This document shows positions 1-9,114 of a DNA stretch of 64,000 bases, piece after piece. Position 1 is the first letter of the stretch, and each line of letters starts with the position of its first letter. The notes below the pieces were generated by a model. That model saw only the letters and a program-made list of their open reading frames with translations, had not been told where the DNA came from and made no database searches. Location: contig CAVZHY010000007.1 in the NCBI GenBank assembly GCA_963775235.1, positions 310,001 to 374,000 of the forward strand, given 5' to 3'. A program made the translations under genes and the position numbers. This DNA is from JBBDMC01 sp963775235. Its GTDB lineage: Bacteria; Pseudomonadota; Alphaproteobacteria; Rhizobiales; Kaistiaceae.

Positions 1-164
1 GGAAGAAGCTGTTTGCCGATCTGGACAAGTTGATGCTTGACCAGATGTGGCTCGTAAGCATCGCTCCGAATTTCCTCGCATACGCCCACGCGAGCGACGT
101 GAAGGGTCTGCAGGTGAATCTGGATGGCATGCCGTTCCTGGATAAAGTCTGGATTTCCAAGTAG
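1..164 (+). CDS. ABC transporter substrate-binding protein, family 5, C-terminal fragment
   Basis: This is the 3' end of a gene that begins before the window; the frame is open from base 3 to a TAG at 162-164. The last 53 residues align without gaps to the C-terminus of the next gene and 43 of 53 are identical, ending VWISK in both. It is therefore a tandem paralogue of the following periplasmic peptide/nickel-type solute-binding protein. Only 75 bases separate the two genes, so they probably share a transcript. Both could serve the importer downstream with different ligands; that is inference. Confidence 0.85.
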   Translation, partial: KKLFADLDKLMLDQMWLVSIAPNFLAYAHASDVKGLQVNLDGMPFLDKVWISK

Positions 165-175
165 GGCCGTTGAGG

Positions 176-197
176 AAGCGATTAGAGTAGATCGCTT
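176..197. promoter_or_regulatory. 22-bp inverted repeat between tandem binding-protein genes
   Basis: AAGCGAT, an 8-base spacer, then ATCGCTT form perfect 7-bp arms in the 75-base gap before the next start codon. It could be an operator or an RNA stem-loop that sets the relative expression of the two binding proteins. No other sequence in the gap stands out apart from the ribosome binding site. Confidence 0.4.
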
Positions 198-239
198 TGG
201 ACGAGGCCGCACGACAACGCTTTCGATGAAGGAGGATGC

Positions 240-1769
240 ATGACGAACCATAGACTTTCGTGGCGGCGGCTGGCGCTTGTTGCCGGCCTGTCACTGGTGA
301 TCGCAGCGGGAGAGGCGGGCACTTCGATGGCCGCCGACACGCCGACGCGGGGCGGCACGCTCGTGTATGGAATAGCCCAGGATATTCAGCACTTCGACCC
401 GGCGCTGTTGCCGGCCGTCAACTTCCCGATCATCCCGCAGCTGTTCGACAGCGTGATCCGTCTCGACGAGCACACGCAGCCCCAGCCGGCGCTCGCGGAA
501 AGTTGGGAGTTCAGCTCAGACCGGCTGAGCTTGACGCTGCATCTGCGCCACGACGTCGTCTATCAGGATGGCACCCCGCTCACCGCCAAGGACATCGATT
601 GGAACATAAAGCGTTATGAGGATCCCAAGACTGGCGCCAATGCGCGCGTCCTGCTCCTCAACATCAAGTCCACGAAAGTGGTCGACGACTACACCATCGT
701 GCTCGGGTTCGACGCGCCGCAGGCCGCGATCTTCGACGCTCTCGATCTGCTCTACATCACCAAGCCTACGGATAACCTCGACGGGATTCGCACGACTCCC
801 GTTGGGACGGGCCCGTTCAAGCTCCAGAACCGCGCTCCCGGCAACTCGGTGACACTCGTCCGCAACGACAAATACTGGGAGAAGGGACTGCCGTATCTCG
901 ACAAGGTGGAGTTACGCGTTCTGCCTGACTCCCTGTCGGGTATCGTCGCCCTGCAGACTGGCGACATTAACATGCTCGGCACTCCGCCGGATGACCAGCT
1001 TGATCAACTCGCCAAGACCGACGGCATCGAGGTTCTCCAGGCCAAATCGCCATCGGTGGTGAGCGACATTCTGTTCAACACCAAGTCGGACGGTCCGTTT
1101 GGTGACAAGCGCGTGCGTCAGGCGGTGCACTATGCCCTTGACCGCCAGCGGATCATCGACGTTGTTCGGGCCGGACACAGCGAGCCATGGTGTCTGCCCT
1201 GGCCGAGCAGCTCGCCCGCATTCACCCCTGCCGCCCGCGACTGCCCGCGCGATCTCGACAAGGCGCGTAAGCTCCTCGCCGATGCCGGTTATCCCAACGG
1301 TTTCAAGACGACCATCGTGAGTCCAACAGATGAAAAGAACCTGCTGCTGGCGCAGATTCTCGCGTCCAACTTGGCCGATATCGGGATCACTGCCACTATT
1401 GACCAGGTCGACGTGCCGCAGGATCGCTTGAGTACCGGCAAGTTCGAAATTGCGGTCCATGGCTACGGCCGGGCCAACCGCGATCCCGCGACCCTGCTCA
1501 CCACCACTGTGGTGTTCCGCCCCACCCAGAACTGGTCAGGCTTCCAGTCCGACGAGTATACCAAGCTGGTCAAGGATATCTCGACGACGATCGATCCCGA
1601 TGCGCGCAAGAAGCTGTTCGCGGATTTCGACAAGTTGATGCTTGACCAGATGTGGCTGGTGAACGTGGCCCCGAGTTTCCTCGCTTACGCCAACCAGAGC
1701 AGCGTCAAAGGGCTGCGGCTGAACCTGGACGGCATGCCGTTCCTGGATAACGTGTGGATCAGCAAGTAA
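240..1769 (+). CDS. ABC transporter substrate-binding protein, family 5 (peptide/nickel type)
   Basis: The 509-residue protein is a periplasmic binding protein that hands its ligand to the permeases encoded next. An AAGGAGG ribosome site at 229-235 fixes the ATG. Residues 1 to about 31 are a typical signal peptide with an arginine-rich start, a hydrophobic core and an AXA-like cleavage site (SMAA). The mature part starts with the family pattern RGGTLVYG and contains the family-5 signature region around LAESWEFS. Length is normal for DppA/OppA proteins. The ligand cannot be read from sequence; linked M81 and hydantoinase genes suggest a small peptide-like or cyclic amide compound. Confidence 0.93.
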   Translation: MTNHRLSWRRLALVAGLSLVIAAGEAGTSMAADTPTRGGTLVYGIAQDIQHFDPALLPAVNFPIIPQLFDSVIRLDEHTQPQPALAESWEFSSDRLSLTLHLRHDVVYQDGTPLTAKDIDWNIKRYEDPKTGANARVLLLNIKSTKVVDDYTIVLGFDAPQAAIFDALDLLYITKPTDNLDGIRTTPVGTGPFKLQNRAPGNSVTLVRNDKYWEKGLPYLDKVELRVLPDSLSGIVALQTGDINMLGTPPDDQLDQLAKTDGIEVLQAKSPSVVSDILFNTKSDGPFGDKRVRQAVHYALDRQRIIDVVRAGHSEPWCLPWPSSSPAFTPAARDCPRDLDKARKLLADAGYPNGFKTTIVSPTDEKNLLLAQILASNLADIGITATIDQVDVPQDRLSTGKFEIAVHGYGRANRDPATLLTTTVVFRPTQNWSGFQSDEYTKLVKDISTTIDPDARKKLFADFDKLMLDQMWLVNVAPSFLAYANQSSVKGLRLNLDGMPFLDNVWISK

Positions 1770-1803
1770 GCCGAATTGACGGCCGGCATTCACAATGTGG
1801 CCT

Positions 1804-1828
1804 CCTGGCCCGGTTCAACCGGGTCAGG
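1804..1828. other. Imperfect palindrome between binding protein and permease
   Basis: CCTG and CAGG flank a perfect CCCGGTT-C-AACCGGG core in the 121-base gap between the binding-protein stop and the permease start. Stem-loops at this place in importer operons often stabilise the upstream mRNA so that binding protein is made in excess. There is no following T-run, so a full terminator is unlikely. Confidence 0.45.
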
Positions 1829-1890
1829 AATTTGGCCAAAATGCCGCAAGCGTCCCATGATGTGCGATCAGGTCAGGGAAAGGTAGGCTG

Positions 1891-2847
1891 ATGGGGCGGT
1901 TGTTGCTCCAGCGCGCGCGTCAAACGGTCGTCATGATCCTGCTGGCATCGGTGGTCGTGTTCCTGATGCTTCGCTTGATTCCTGGAAACCCGGCGGCTCT
2001 TTATGTCGGCGACGACGCCACCCCCGACGTGGTGGCGGCGGTCACTGCCAAGTTCGGCCTCGATCGCCCGCTGCCGGTCCAGTACGGCTATTGGTTGCTG
2101 AACGCGGTTCAGGGTGACCTCGGGAAGTCCTATCGGAGCGGGCTTCCGGTGTCCGAGTTGATCGCCCGCACCTTTCCCGCGACCCTTCAACTGGCCGTCG
2201 CCGCCTTTCTCATCGCGGCCATTGGTGGCCTGACGACCGGCACAATCGCCGCCCTGAAGCCCAGAACGGCGATCAACTCGGTCATCACCACGATCAACTC
2301 GGCGATCCTCGGCATTCCCGGGTTCTGGATCGGCATACTGCTGATCCTGATGTTCTCCCTGTGGCTGAGATTGCTGCCGCCTGGTGGACGAGTAAGCCTG
2401 TTCGACGATCCGGTCCGGGGTGCACGGTCGCTGATCCTGCCCGCATTCGCACTCAGCCTGAACACGATGGCCATCTGGTCGAGATTCATGCGTGCGTCGC
2501 TGCTGGGCACCCTGGAGGACGATTACATCCGGACGGCCATCGCCAAGGGTCTCAGTTACCCCAGGGTGGTCATCGGTCACGCTCTGCGCAACGCGATGAT
2601 ACCCGTCATCACCGTGATGGGCGTGTCGTTTGGCAGGCTGCTTGAGGGGGCGGTGGTGATTGAGTCCGTTTTTGCCTGGCCCGGGATCGGGCGGCTGATC
2701 GTGCAAAGCCTCACCAACCGCGACTACGTTGTCGTTCAGGCGCTGGTGCTGATGCTGGTGCTGGTCTTTCTGGTCGTGAACTTCCTGGTTGATGTGTCGT
2801 ACGGGATTCTCGATCCCCGCATCAAAGTCGGGCAGAGGCAGTCGTGA
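1891..2847 (+). CDS. ABC transporter permease, DppB/OppB type
   Basis: The 318-residue inner-membrane protein is the first of two permeases of the importer. It has an N-terminal hydrophobic segment (about residues 12-30), the conserved RLIPGNPA motif after it, and a C-terminal block of membrane helices. The cytoplasmic coupling loop is seen near DDYIRTAIAKGLSY, the EAA-type motif that contacts the ATPases. Its stop overlaps the next start in a GTGA arrangement. The start is supported by an AAGGTAGG-like ribosome site just upstream. Confidence 0.94.
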   Translation: MGRLLLQRARQTVVMILLASVVVFLMLRLIPGNPAALYVGDDATPDVVAAVTAKFGLDRPLPVQYGYWLLNAVQGDLGKSYRSGLPVSELIARTFPATLQLAVAAFLIAAIGGLTTGTIAALKPRTAINSVITTINSAILGIPGFWIGILLILMFSLWLRLLPPGGRVSLFDDPVRGARSLILPAFALSLNTMAIWSRFMRASLLGTLEDDYIRTAIAKGLSYPRVVIGHALRNAMIPVITVMGVSFGRLLEGAVVIESVFAWPGIGRLIVQSLTNRDYVVVQALVLMLVLVFLVVNFLVDVSYGILDPRIKVGQRQS

Positions 2848-3719
2848 GCGCCAGCCGTCGCTCAGGGGCCCTGCGTTTCTGGCTGCTTCGCGTCGCGCAG
2901 TTGCGGCGGCACCGGCTCGGGATGATCGGTCTCTTTCTTTCCGGCACGCTCGCACTTGTGGCGGTATTGGCGCCGGTGCTGGCTCCGTACGACCCGATCA
3001 CCCAGTTCGCCGGCAAGGAACTGCTTGGTCCCAGCCACGAGTTCCTGCTTGGCACCGACCGTCTGGGCCGGGATGTGCTGAGCCGCCTGCTTTACGGCGG
3101 CCGTCCGACGCTCCTCGTCGGCCTGATCGCGGTTCCCTTGGGCGCGATCGTCGGAACGCTGGTCGGGATCGTCGCCGGTTACACGTCCGATCTGGCCGAC
3201 ACCCTGCTGATGCGGTCGATGGATCTGATCTTCTCCTTTCCTGCCATCCTGATAGGCGTGGTGGTCGTCGCCATCCGCGGCCCGGGGGTGGCGAACGTCG
3301 CGCTCGCGATCGCGATCTATAATGTCCCCGTGTTCGCGCGGCTCAGCCGGGCGGGGGTGGCCAGGCTGCGGCATCGCGAGTTCGTGGAGGCATCGGTAGC
3401 TGTCGGCAGCTCGCGAATGCGGATCATGTTCCAGGATTTGCTTCCCAACATCATTCCGCCACTGCTGGTTCAGGTCGGCGTGGCCATGGCGGTTGCCGGT
3501 CTGCTTGAGGCCGGCCTTTCATTCCTCGGATTGGGGTCGCAGGCGCCTGAGCCGTCATGGGGCAACATGCTGTCCGACGCCCGTTCGTCGCTGCGGCAGG
3601 ATCCACTTCTCGGGGTGTTTCCGGGATTGTTCCTGGCGACGTTTCTGATCGGGTTGAACTTCCTGGTCGATGGACTGAGGGACGTTCTGGATCCTCGCGA
3701 AACGTCCGGCGAGGGGTGA
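2844..3719 (+). CDS. ABC transporter permease, DppC/OppC type
   Basis: The 291-residue protein is the second permease. It starts at a GTG overlapping the stop of the first by four bases, implying translational coupling. A short cytoplasmic N-terminus is followed by one helix, the family pattern LLGTDRLGRDVLSRLLYG at about residues 70-87, and a five-helix core. The EAA-type loop lies near REFVEASVAVGSSR and the conserved GLSFLGLG follows. Length is normal. It should pair with the preceding permease and the two following ATPases. Confidence 0.94.
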   Translation: MSASRRSGALRFWLLRVAQLRRHRLGMIGLFLSGTLALVAVLAPVLAPYDPITQFAGKELLGPSHEFLLGTDRLGRDVLSRLLYGGRPTLLVGLIAVPLGAIVGTLVGIVAGYTSDLADTLLMRSMDLIFSFPAILIGVVVVAIRGPGVANVALAIAIYNVPVFARLSRAGVARLRHREFVEASVAVGSSRMRIMFQDLLPNIIPPLLVQVGVAMAVAGLLEAGLSFLGLGSQAPEPSWGNMLSDARSSLRQDPLLGVFPGLFLATFLIGLNFLVDGLRDVLDPRETSGEG

Positions 3720-3724
3720 TCCCG

Positions 3725-4807
3725 ATGGAGGCGACGAGAGAGGCTCGCCATGACGGACCTGGCGACCAACCGGTCCTGAGCGTTCGCGACGTCAATGTGA
3801 CCTTTCGTTCCTCGCGCGGTGCTGTGCGGGCGGTGAACGGCGTGAGCTGGGACCTCCGACCCGGGGAGGTCCTGGGAATCGTCGGTGAATCCGGTTCCGG
3901 CAAGAGCGCCATGGCGCTCAGCATCCTGGGTCTGCTGCCCAAGCCTCCCAGATGCAGGGTCTCCGGTTCGGCGATGTACCGCGGCACCGAACTGCTGGGC
4001 GCGAGCGAACGTCGACTGCGCGAGATCCGCGGCAACCGCATCTCGATGATCTTTCAGGACCCGATGAGCTCGCTCAATCCGCTCCACGTGGTCGGGAAGC
4101 AAATATCGGAAGCAATCGGTACCCATCGGCCGGACGTGACGAGCGCCCGTCGCTGGGAACGCGCCGTGCAGCTGTTGAAGGACGTCGGCATTCCCGATCC
4201 CGAGCGCCGTGCGGAGCAGCATCCCCACGAATACTCTGGAGGGATGCGTCAGCGGGCCATGATCGCGATGGCGATGGCCAATAACCCGCAGGTGCTCATC
4301 GCGGACGAGCCCACGACTGCCCTCGATGTCACGATCCAGGCGCAGGTGGTTGAACTGCTGAGGCGCATCCGGCAGGAGACCGGCACCGCCATGGTGCTGA
4401 TCACCCATGATCTCGGCCTCGTTGCCGAGATCGCCGACCGGGTCGTGGTGATGTATGGCGGCCGGATTGTCGAGCACGGTCCGGTCCTGCGCATCTTCGA
4501 GCAGCCCTCCCACCCCTACACCGTGGGCCTGTTGCGCAGTATGCCCAAGCTCGAGCAGGCGCCGGCAGAACTGCCCAGCATTCCCGGCCAGCCGCCCGAT
4601 CCGGCTCAATTGCCCGAGGGGTGCTCCTTCCATCCGCGCTGCCCGCTGGCAAAGGGGCGACGGGAATGTTTGACCGTCTTGCCGCCTCTGGAACCGTTGG
4701 CAGGTGGCGGTGCCTCGGCGTGCCATTTCTACTCCGAGGTTCCCGGCGCCGCCGCCACCCTGTTCGGCGGCACGGAGGACGATAGCGGCCGGCCGGCCGG
4801 CGGATGA
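3725..4807 (+). CDS. ABC transporter ATP-binding protein, DppD/OppD type
   Basis: The 360-residue ATPase powers the importer. The ATG at 3725 is chosen because GAGGGG lies nine bases before it and the reading frame upstream is just overlap with the permease gene. Walker A is GESGSGKS at about residues 54-61. The signature EYSGGMRQR and Walker B VLIADEP follow, with the D-loop TALD. The C-terminal region has the oligopeptide-transporter extension with CSFHPRCPL and further cysteines, seen in DppD proteins that can carry a cluster. It lies five bases after the permease stop. Confidence 0.94.
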   Translation: MEATREARHDGPGDQPVLSVRDVNVTFRSSRGAVRAVNGVSWDLRPGEVLGIVGESGSGKSAMALSILGLLPKPPRCRVSGSAMYRGTELLGASERRLREIRGNRISMIFQDPMSSLNPLHVVGKQISEAIGTHRPDVTSARRWERAVQLLKDVGIPDPERRAEQHPHEYSGGMRQRAMIAMAMANNPQVLIADEPTTALDVTIQAQVVELLRRIRQETGTAMVLITHDLGLVAEIADRVVVMYGGRIVEHGPVLRIFEQPSHPYTVGLLRSMPKLEQAPAELPSIPGQPPDPAQLPEGCSFHPRCPLAKGRRECLTVLPPLEPLAGGGASACHFYSEVPGAAATLFGGTEDDSGRPAGG

Positions 4808-4820
4808 ACGGCGCGCGGAC

Positions 4821-5894
4821 GTGAACGCGCGCTCTGACGGGGACCAGGCTGCATCGGTCCTGCGAGCCGAGGGGATCGTCAAGAATTTCACCCGGTCCTC
4901 CGGCCTGATCCGCCGATCGTACGAGACCACCCAGGCGGTGTCCGACGTGGACCTCGCACTGCGCGCCGGACAGACGCTCGGACTGGTCGGCGAGTCCGGT
5001 TCCGGCAAGTCGACGCTTGCGCGGGTTCTGCTTGGTCTGATCCAGCCGACGGCGGGCGCGATCCAACTCCGCGGCGCCGACCTGACGTCGCTGTCGTCGA
5101 AGGAACTCCGCGACCAGCGGCGACACATCCAGATCGTCTTCCAGGATCCGTATGCGTCGCTGAATCCCGTGCGTTCGGTCGGCGAGATCATCGCCGATCC
5201 GCTCAAGGTGCACCGGTACAACGGTGACATCGACGCGCGGGTGGCGGAATTGCTCACCCTCGTCGGGCTCGATGAAGGTTTGCGCGATCGTTACCCCCAC
5301 GCCTTCTCGGGCGGGCAACGGCAGAGGATATGCATCGCACGGGCGCTGGCGCTCGATCCGGACGTGGTCGTGCTGGACGAGCCGGTGTCGGCGCTCGACG
5401 TGTCGGTGCAGGCCCAAATACTCAACCTGCTGAATCGCCTCCAGGAGCGCCTCGGCGTTGCCTATCTCCTTATCTCGCACGACCTTGCCGTCGTTCGGCA
5501 GTTCGCCGACGAGGTGGCGGTGATGTACATGGGGCGGATCGTCGAGCGGGGCCCGGCGGGCGAGATCTACGAGTCGCCTTTGCATCACTACACGCGGGCG
5601 CTGCTCGAAGCTGTGCCCGTCCGCGACCCGCGGGGTCGTGAGAGTCGCGTGAAGCTCGTCCTTGGCGGTGACGTGCCGAGCCCCAACAATCCGCCGAGCG
5701 GGTGCAGGTTCAGGACGCGCTGCCCCCGGGCGGAGCAGCTTTGTGCCGATGAAACGCCTCCGCTGGCGGCTGTCGCGGGGCAACACCTTGTCGCGTGCCA
5801 CTTTCCGCTCGATGGCGAACGGACACGCGCACCGGACGCGCGGTCAATTGCGCCGGGTGAAATGTCGCCCCTGTCGAATCCCGACGGATATTAG
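4821..5894 (+). CDS. ABC transporter ATP-binding protein, DppF/OppF type
   Basis: The 357-residue ATPase pairs with the preceding one. The GTG at 4821 is the best start since it lies 13 bases after the previous stop; upstream in-frame codons lie inside that gene. It has Walker A GESGSGKST, signature FSGGQRQRI, Walker B VVVLDEPVSALD and the C-terminal CRFRTRCP cysteine motif of the family. The stop codon overlaps the stop of the convergent MlrC gene by three bases. It ends the first importer operon. Confidence 0.94.
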   Translation: MNARSDGDQAASVLRAEGIVKNFTRSSGLIRRSYETTQAVSDVDLALRAGQTLGLVGESGSGKSTLARVLLGLIQPTAGAIQLRGADLTSLSSKELRDQRRHIQIVFQDPYASLNPVRSVGEIIADPLKVHRYNGDIDARVAELLTLVGLDEGLRDRYPHAFSGGQRQRICIARALALDPDVVVLDEPVSALDVSVQAQILNLLNRLQERLGVAYLLISHDLAVVRQFADEVAVMYMGRIVERGPAGEIYESPLHHYTRALLEAVPVRDPRGRESRVKLVLGGDVPSPNNPPSGCRFRTRCPRAEQLCADETPPLAAVAGQHLVACHFPLDGERTRAPDARSIAPGEMSPLSNPDGY

Positions 5895-7393
5895 GCTTCA
5901 ACCGGCACTGTTGCGCCCGGCCACGCTGCGTCGGCTTCGAACGGGTACATGGGTCGTCGCCGATGTTCGTAGCGAAACCGCCGGTAGTCGGCCATCGTCA
6001 GCCCCGGTGTGTCGACCGGCAGGAAGGCGCGGCACACGGGGCGATAGCTGGCCCTTGGCGAATTCACGCCGCGCAAGAGGAGGAAGCGTTTCGTCTCTGG
6101 ACGTATGCCGAGAGCGTACAGCTGCGCCTTGCTGGAGTTGTATCCGATGTTGGTGGTGAGCACGAGCGTGATGCCGTCGTCGGTCTCGACCACGGCCGTC
6201 GGTCCACCATCGAAATGCCGGTAGCCGCCGTGGACTGGTCCGAGGTCTTCATACCGGCCGTCGGAGATCAGTGTGACCGTCCCCTCGATTGGAAACGGCT
6301 CGGCCGGTGTCCCCGGTAACTTGCCACCGATTGCAACGGCCACGCGGCCACCCGGCCCGGCGGCGATGCAATCCTTCACCGCGGGCGGGTCGATGACGAT
6401 CGTCACCACGCCGTCGGCCTTTTCCTTGCGCGCAAGATGCAGCAGCACGGTGGAGTCGCCGGTCGCCCCGCCGCCGATGTTGTCGCCGATATCGAGGATG
6501 CCGAGTGGCAGGCCGCCTTCGGCGCGATGCTCCGCGAAGACTCCTTCGGGACTGCGGGGCATGGTGTTGAGCGCCTTGCGCTCACCCCAGACGCGTCTGG
6601 CGAAACGGGTCGCCAGGTCGTCGGCCAGCGCCTGGTTGCCGCGGGTGGCACAATAGACGCTGGTGCCCATCTGCGGCACGTCCGCGTACTGGTAGCCTTG
6701 CGCGAGCCCGATGGTCAGCACCTGCCGATCGCGGCAGGCCTCTTCCATCTCCGCGTAGATCGACCGTAGCGGCTCCTCGCTCGAATCCTGATGCGAGATG
6801 ACGATCGCCATCGGCAGGGGGATGAAGCTCTTTGCGGCGCGAAACGTGCCGCGCGCAAGACCGGCCGCTGCTCGGCCGCATTCCAGGCCGCGTTGGCGGG
6901 CGTCCACGTGCGGATTGGTGCGGTAGTAAACGGCGATGTCGGAAGTCGCCGGCACCGACGGCGTGACGTTGGCGTGCAGATCGAAGCACGCCGCGATCGG
7001 GGTCGTCCCGACCGTCGCTCGCACCCTGCGGACGAGGTGTCCGTCGAAGTCGCGGTCGAGCGCGCTCACGGCCGCACCGTGGAGCGGCATCAGCACCGCG
7101 TCGAACGGCCCTTCCGCCTTCAATGCCGCGACGATTTCGTCACCGATCATCTCCCCCGCGGCGCGCGTGATCAGCCCGGACGGCGGCCGGTCATAGAAGA
7201 CTAAAGGCACCAGTTCGAACTTCTCTTCACGCGCGGCGTCGACAAAACCACTGATCATGTGGGTCGCGTCGCCGAAGAGATCGAGCATCCGTCGGCCGCG
7301 GTAGCAGCCGAGGTCGCGGAAGGCTTCCACGGTGGCCTGGTTCGGCGAAAAGGTGTTGGTCTCGTGGCTCGATCCCACGACGGCGATTCTCAT
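5891..7393 (-). CDS. M81 (MlrC-like) family protein, copy A
   Basis: The 500-residue protein belongs to the M81/DUF1485 family named after MlrC of microcystin breakdown. The start is placed at the ATG giving MRIAVVGSSHETNTFSP, the conserved family N-terminus; the longer frame upstream reads into copy B. The conserved DIGDNIGGGATGDST motif of the C-terminal half is present. Most members are uncharacterised, and they often sit with peptide importers, as here. It lies 28 bases after copy B and would be co-transcribed. A role as a metal-dependent amidohydrolase is likely by family, but the substrate is unknown. Confidence 0.88.
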   Translation of the reverse strand: MRIAVVGSSHETNTFSPNQATVEAFRDLGCYRGRRMLDLFGDATHMISGFVDAAREEKFELVPLVFYDRPPSGLITRAAGEMIGDEIVAALKAEGPFDAVLMPLHGAAVSALDRDFDGHLVRRVRATVGTTPIAACFDLHANVTPSVPATSDIAVYYRTNPHVDARQRGLECGRAAAGLARGTFRAAKSFIPLPMAIVISHQDSSEEPLRSIYAEMEEACRDRQVLTIGLAQGYQYADVPQMGTSVYCATRGNQALADDLATRFARRVWGERKALNTMPRSPEGVFAEHRAEGGLPLGILDIGDNIGGGATGDSTVLLHLARKEKADGVVTIVIDPPAVKDCIAAGPGGRVAVAIGGKLPGTPAEPFPIEGTVTLISDGRYEDLGPVHGGYRHFDGGPTAVVETDDGITLVLTTNIGYNSSKAQLYALGIRPETKRFLLLRGVNSPRASYRPVCRAFLPVDTPGLTMADYRRFRYEHRRRPMYPFEADAAWPGATVPVEA

Positions 7394-7421
7394 TGGCTTT
7401 GTCTCTGCTCTCGTCTCGGGT

Positions 7422-8912
7422 CTAGGCGGGACCGCCGGGAGACCATTCGGTGTCCGGTTCAAACGCGTACATCGGTTGCGGCCGATGATGGTACGTGAAA
7501 GAGCGATAGTCGGCGACGGTGAGCCCCGGCGTATCGAGCGGTACGAAGGTCCGGCAGACACGGCCGTAGCCGGCCCGCGGCGAATTCACCCCGCGCAGCA
7601 ACAGGTAGCGCTTCTTCTCCGGGTCGATGCCGAGCGCGTACATTTGCTCAGGGCTGGAGTTTCCCGCCGGCTTTGATATCAGCGCCACCGCAATTCCGTC
7701 GTCCGTCTCCACCACCGCCGTTGTCCCGGCATCGTAGTGGCGATAGCCGCCGTGGGTCGGTTTGCGATCCTCGAACTTGCCGTCGGAGATGGTGCGCACG
7801 ACCCCGTCGAGCCTGAACGGCCCGGCCGGGGTGCCGTCGAGCTTCCCCCCCACCTGGAGGTTCACCCGGGTGCCGACCCCCGAAGCGACGCAACGCTGGA
7901 CCGACTCCGGATCGAACAGGGTCCCGAGGACACCGCTCGCTTTCTCGCGCCGCGCGAGGTGAAGCAACACGGTCGAGTCGCCAGTCGACCCGCCGCCCAC
8001 GTTGTCGCCGATGTCGAGCAATCCGATCGGAAAACGGGCGTCTGCGTAATCCGAAAACACGCCTTCGGGCTTGCGCGGCACCTCGTTCAATTCACGCCTG
8101 AGCGACCACAGCCGTTCCGCGATCCGCCTGGTCAGCCGCTCGGCGCGCTGTGGGTCATTGTCGGTCGCGGCATACACACTGACCCCCATCGCCTCCACGT
8201 CGGCATACGGGTAGCCCTGGACCAGCGACATTGTCAGCACACCGGGCTCGCCGCAAAGCTTCTCCATCTCGTCCTGTATGCCCTTCAGCGGTTCCTCGGA
8301 CGTGTCTTGATGGGAAATGATGATGGCCATCGGCAGCTTCACGAAGCTCTTCGACGGTTTGATCTCCCCACGCGCGATGGCCGCCACAAGGCGACCGCAG
8401 TCCAGGCCGCGCTCCCGTGCGTCGATGTGCGGGTTGGTCCGGTAGTAGACCGCTATGTCGAGCGCATCGATGACGCGCTGCGAGACGTTGGCATGCAGGT
8501 CAAAGCAGCCCCCGATCGGCGTCGCGCCAACGGCTTTGCGCACGCGCTGCATCAGATACCCGTCGAAGTCACGGTCCAGCAGGCTGACCGCCGCCCCGTG
8601 CTGCGCCATCAGCACGGCGTCGAAGGGACCGTTCTGCTCCAGGGCGGTAACGATCTCGTCGCCGATCATCTGGGCCGCATCCCTGGTGATTGCACCTGCC
8701 GGCGGCCTCCGGAAGTAGACGAGGGGTACCGCCTCGAACGCCTGCTCGCGGGCTGCGTCGCGAAACCCGGTTATCATGTGCAGGGCGTCGCCATAGACGT
8801 CCCAGATCTCTTGGCTGCGCCACGTCCCGTCATCGCGGAAAGCCTCCGCGGTGGTGGGGTGCGGGGAAAACGTGTTGGTCTCGTGGCTCACGCCGACGAC
8901 TGCGATGCGCAT
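7422..8912 (-). CDS. M81 (MlrC-like) family protein, copy B
   Basis: The 496-residue protein is a paralogue of the following gene with the same start, MRIAVVGVSHETNTFSP, and the same DIGDNVGGGSTGDST motif. The two share blocks along the whole length, for example AVYYRTNPH.DAR.RGL and ISHQD.SEEPL, so they arose by tandem duplication. Copy B is first in the operon. The 200 bases upstream of it (8913-9114) hold no gene; two GGGTAT words lie at 8928 and 8942 and may be part of a control region. Confidence 0.88.
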   Translation of the reverse strand: MRIAVVGVSHETNTFSPHPTTAEAFRDDGTWRSQEIWDVYGDALHMITGFRDAAREQAFEAVPLVYFRRPPAGAITRDAAQMIGDEIVTALEQNGPFDAVLMAQHGAAVSLLDRDFDGYLMQRVRKAVGATPIGGCFDLHANVSQRVIDALDIAVYYRTNPHIDARERGLDCGRLVAAIARGEIKPSKSFVKLPMAIIISHQDTSEEPLKGIQDEMEKLCGEPGVLTMSLVQGYPYADVEAMGVSVYAATDNDPQRAERLTRRIAERLWSLRRELNEVPRKPEGVFSDYADARFPIGLLDIGDNVGGGSTGDSTVLLHLARREKASGVLGTLFDPESVQRCVASGVGTRVNLQVGGKLDGTPAGPFRLDGVVRTISDGKFEDRKPTHGGYRHYDAGTTAVVETDDGIAVALISKPAGNSSPEQMYALGIDPEKKRYLLLRGVNSPRAGYGRVCRTFVPLDTPGLTVADYRSFTYHHRPQPMYAFEPDTEWSPGGPA

Positions 8913-9114
8913 GTATTCGAGCTCCGAAGGGTATCAGCGACGGGGTATAAATCTGGCGATGCGCCGGCGGTTGACCGCCCGCTCTGCGCCATGTTCTACC
9001 CGATTGCGTTGGCCGGGAAACACCGTTCCGTTCCATTCCGGGTCGGATCGGGTGGCTCGCGACCGCCGTTCGCGGTCGGCTCTGCGACCGCCGGCCTGCG
9101 GGGTGACCACCCGG

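Noticed and set aside
3470..5257. Long minus-strand open frames opposite the two ATPase genes (also 4401-5801)
   Set aside because: They shadow clear ABC ATPase genes, have low-complexity Arg/Ala-rich translations and no ribosome sites; GC-rich DNA often gives such frames.
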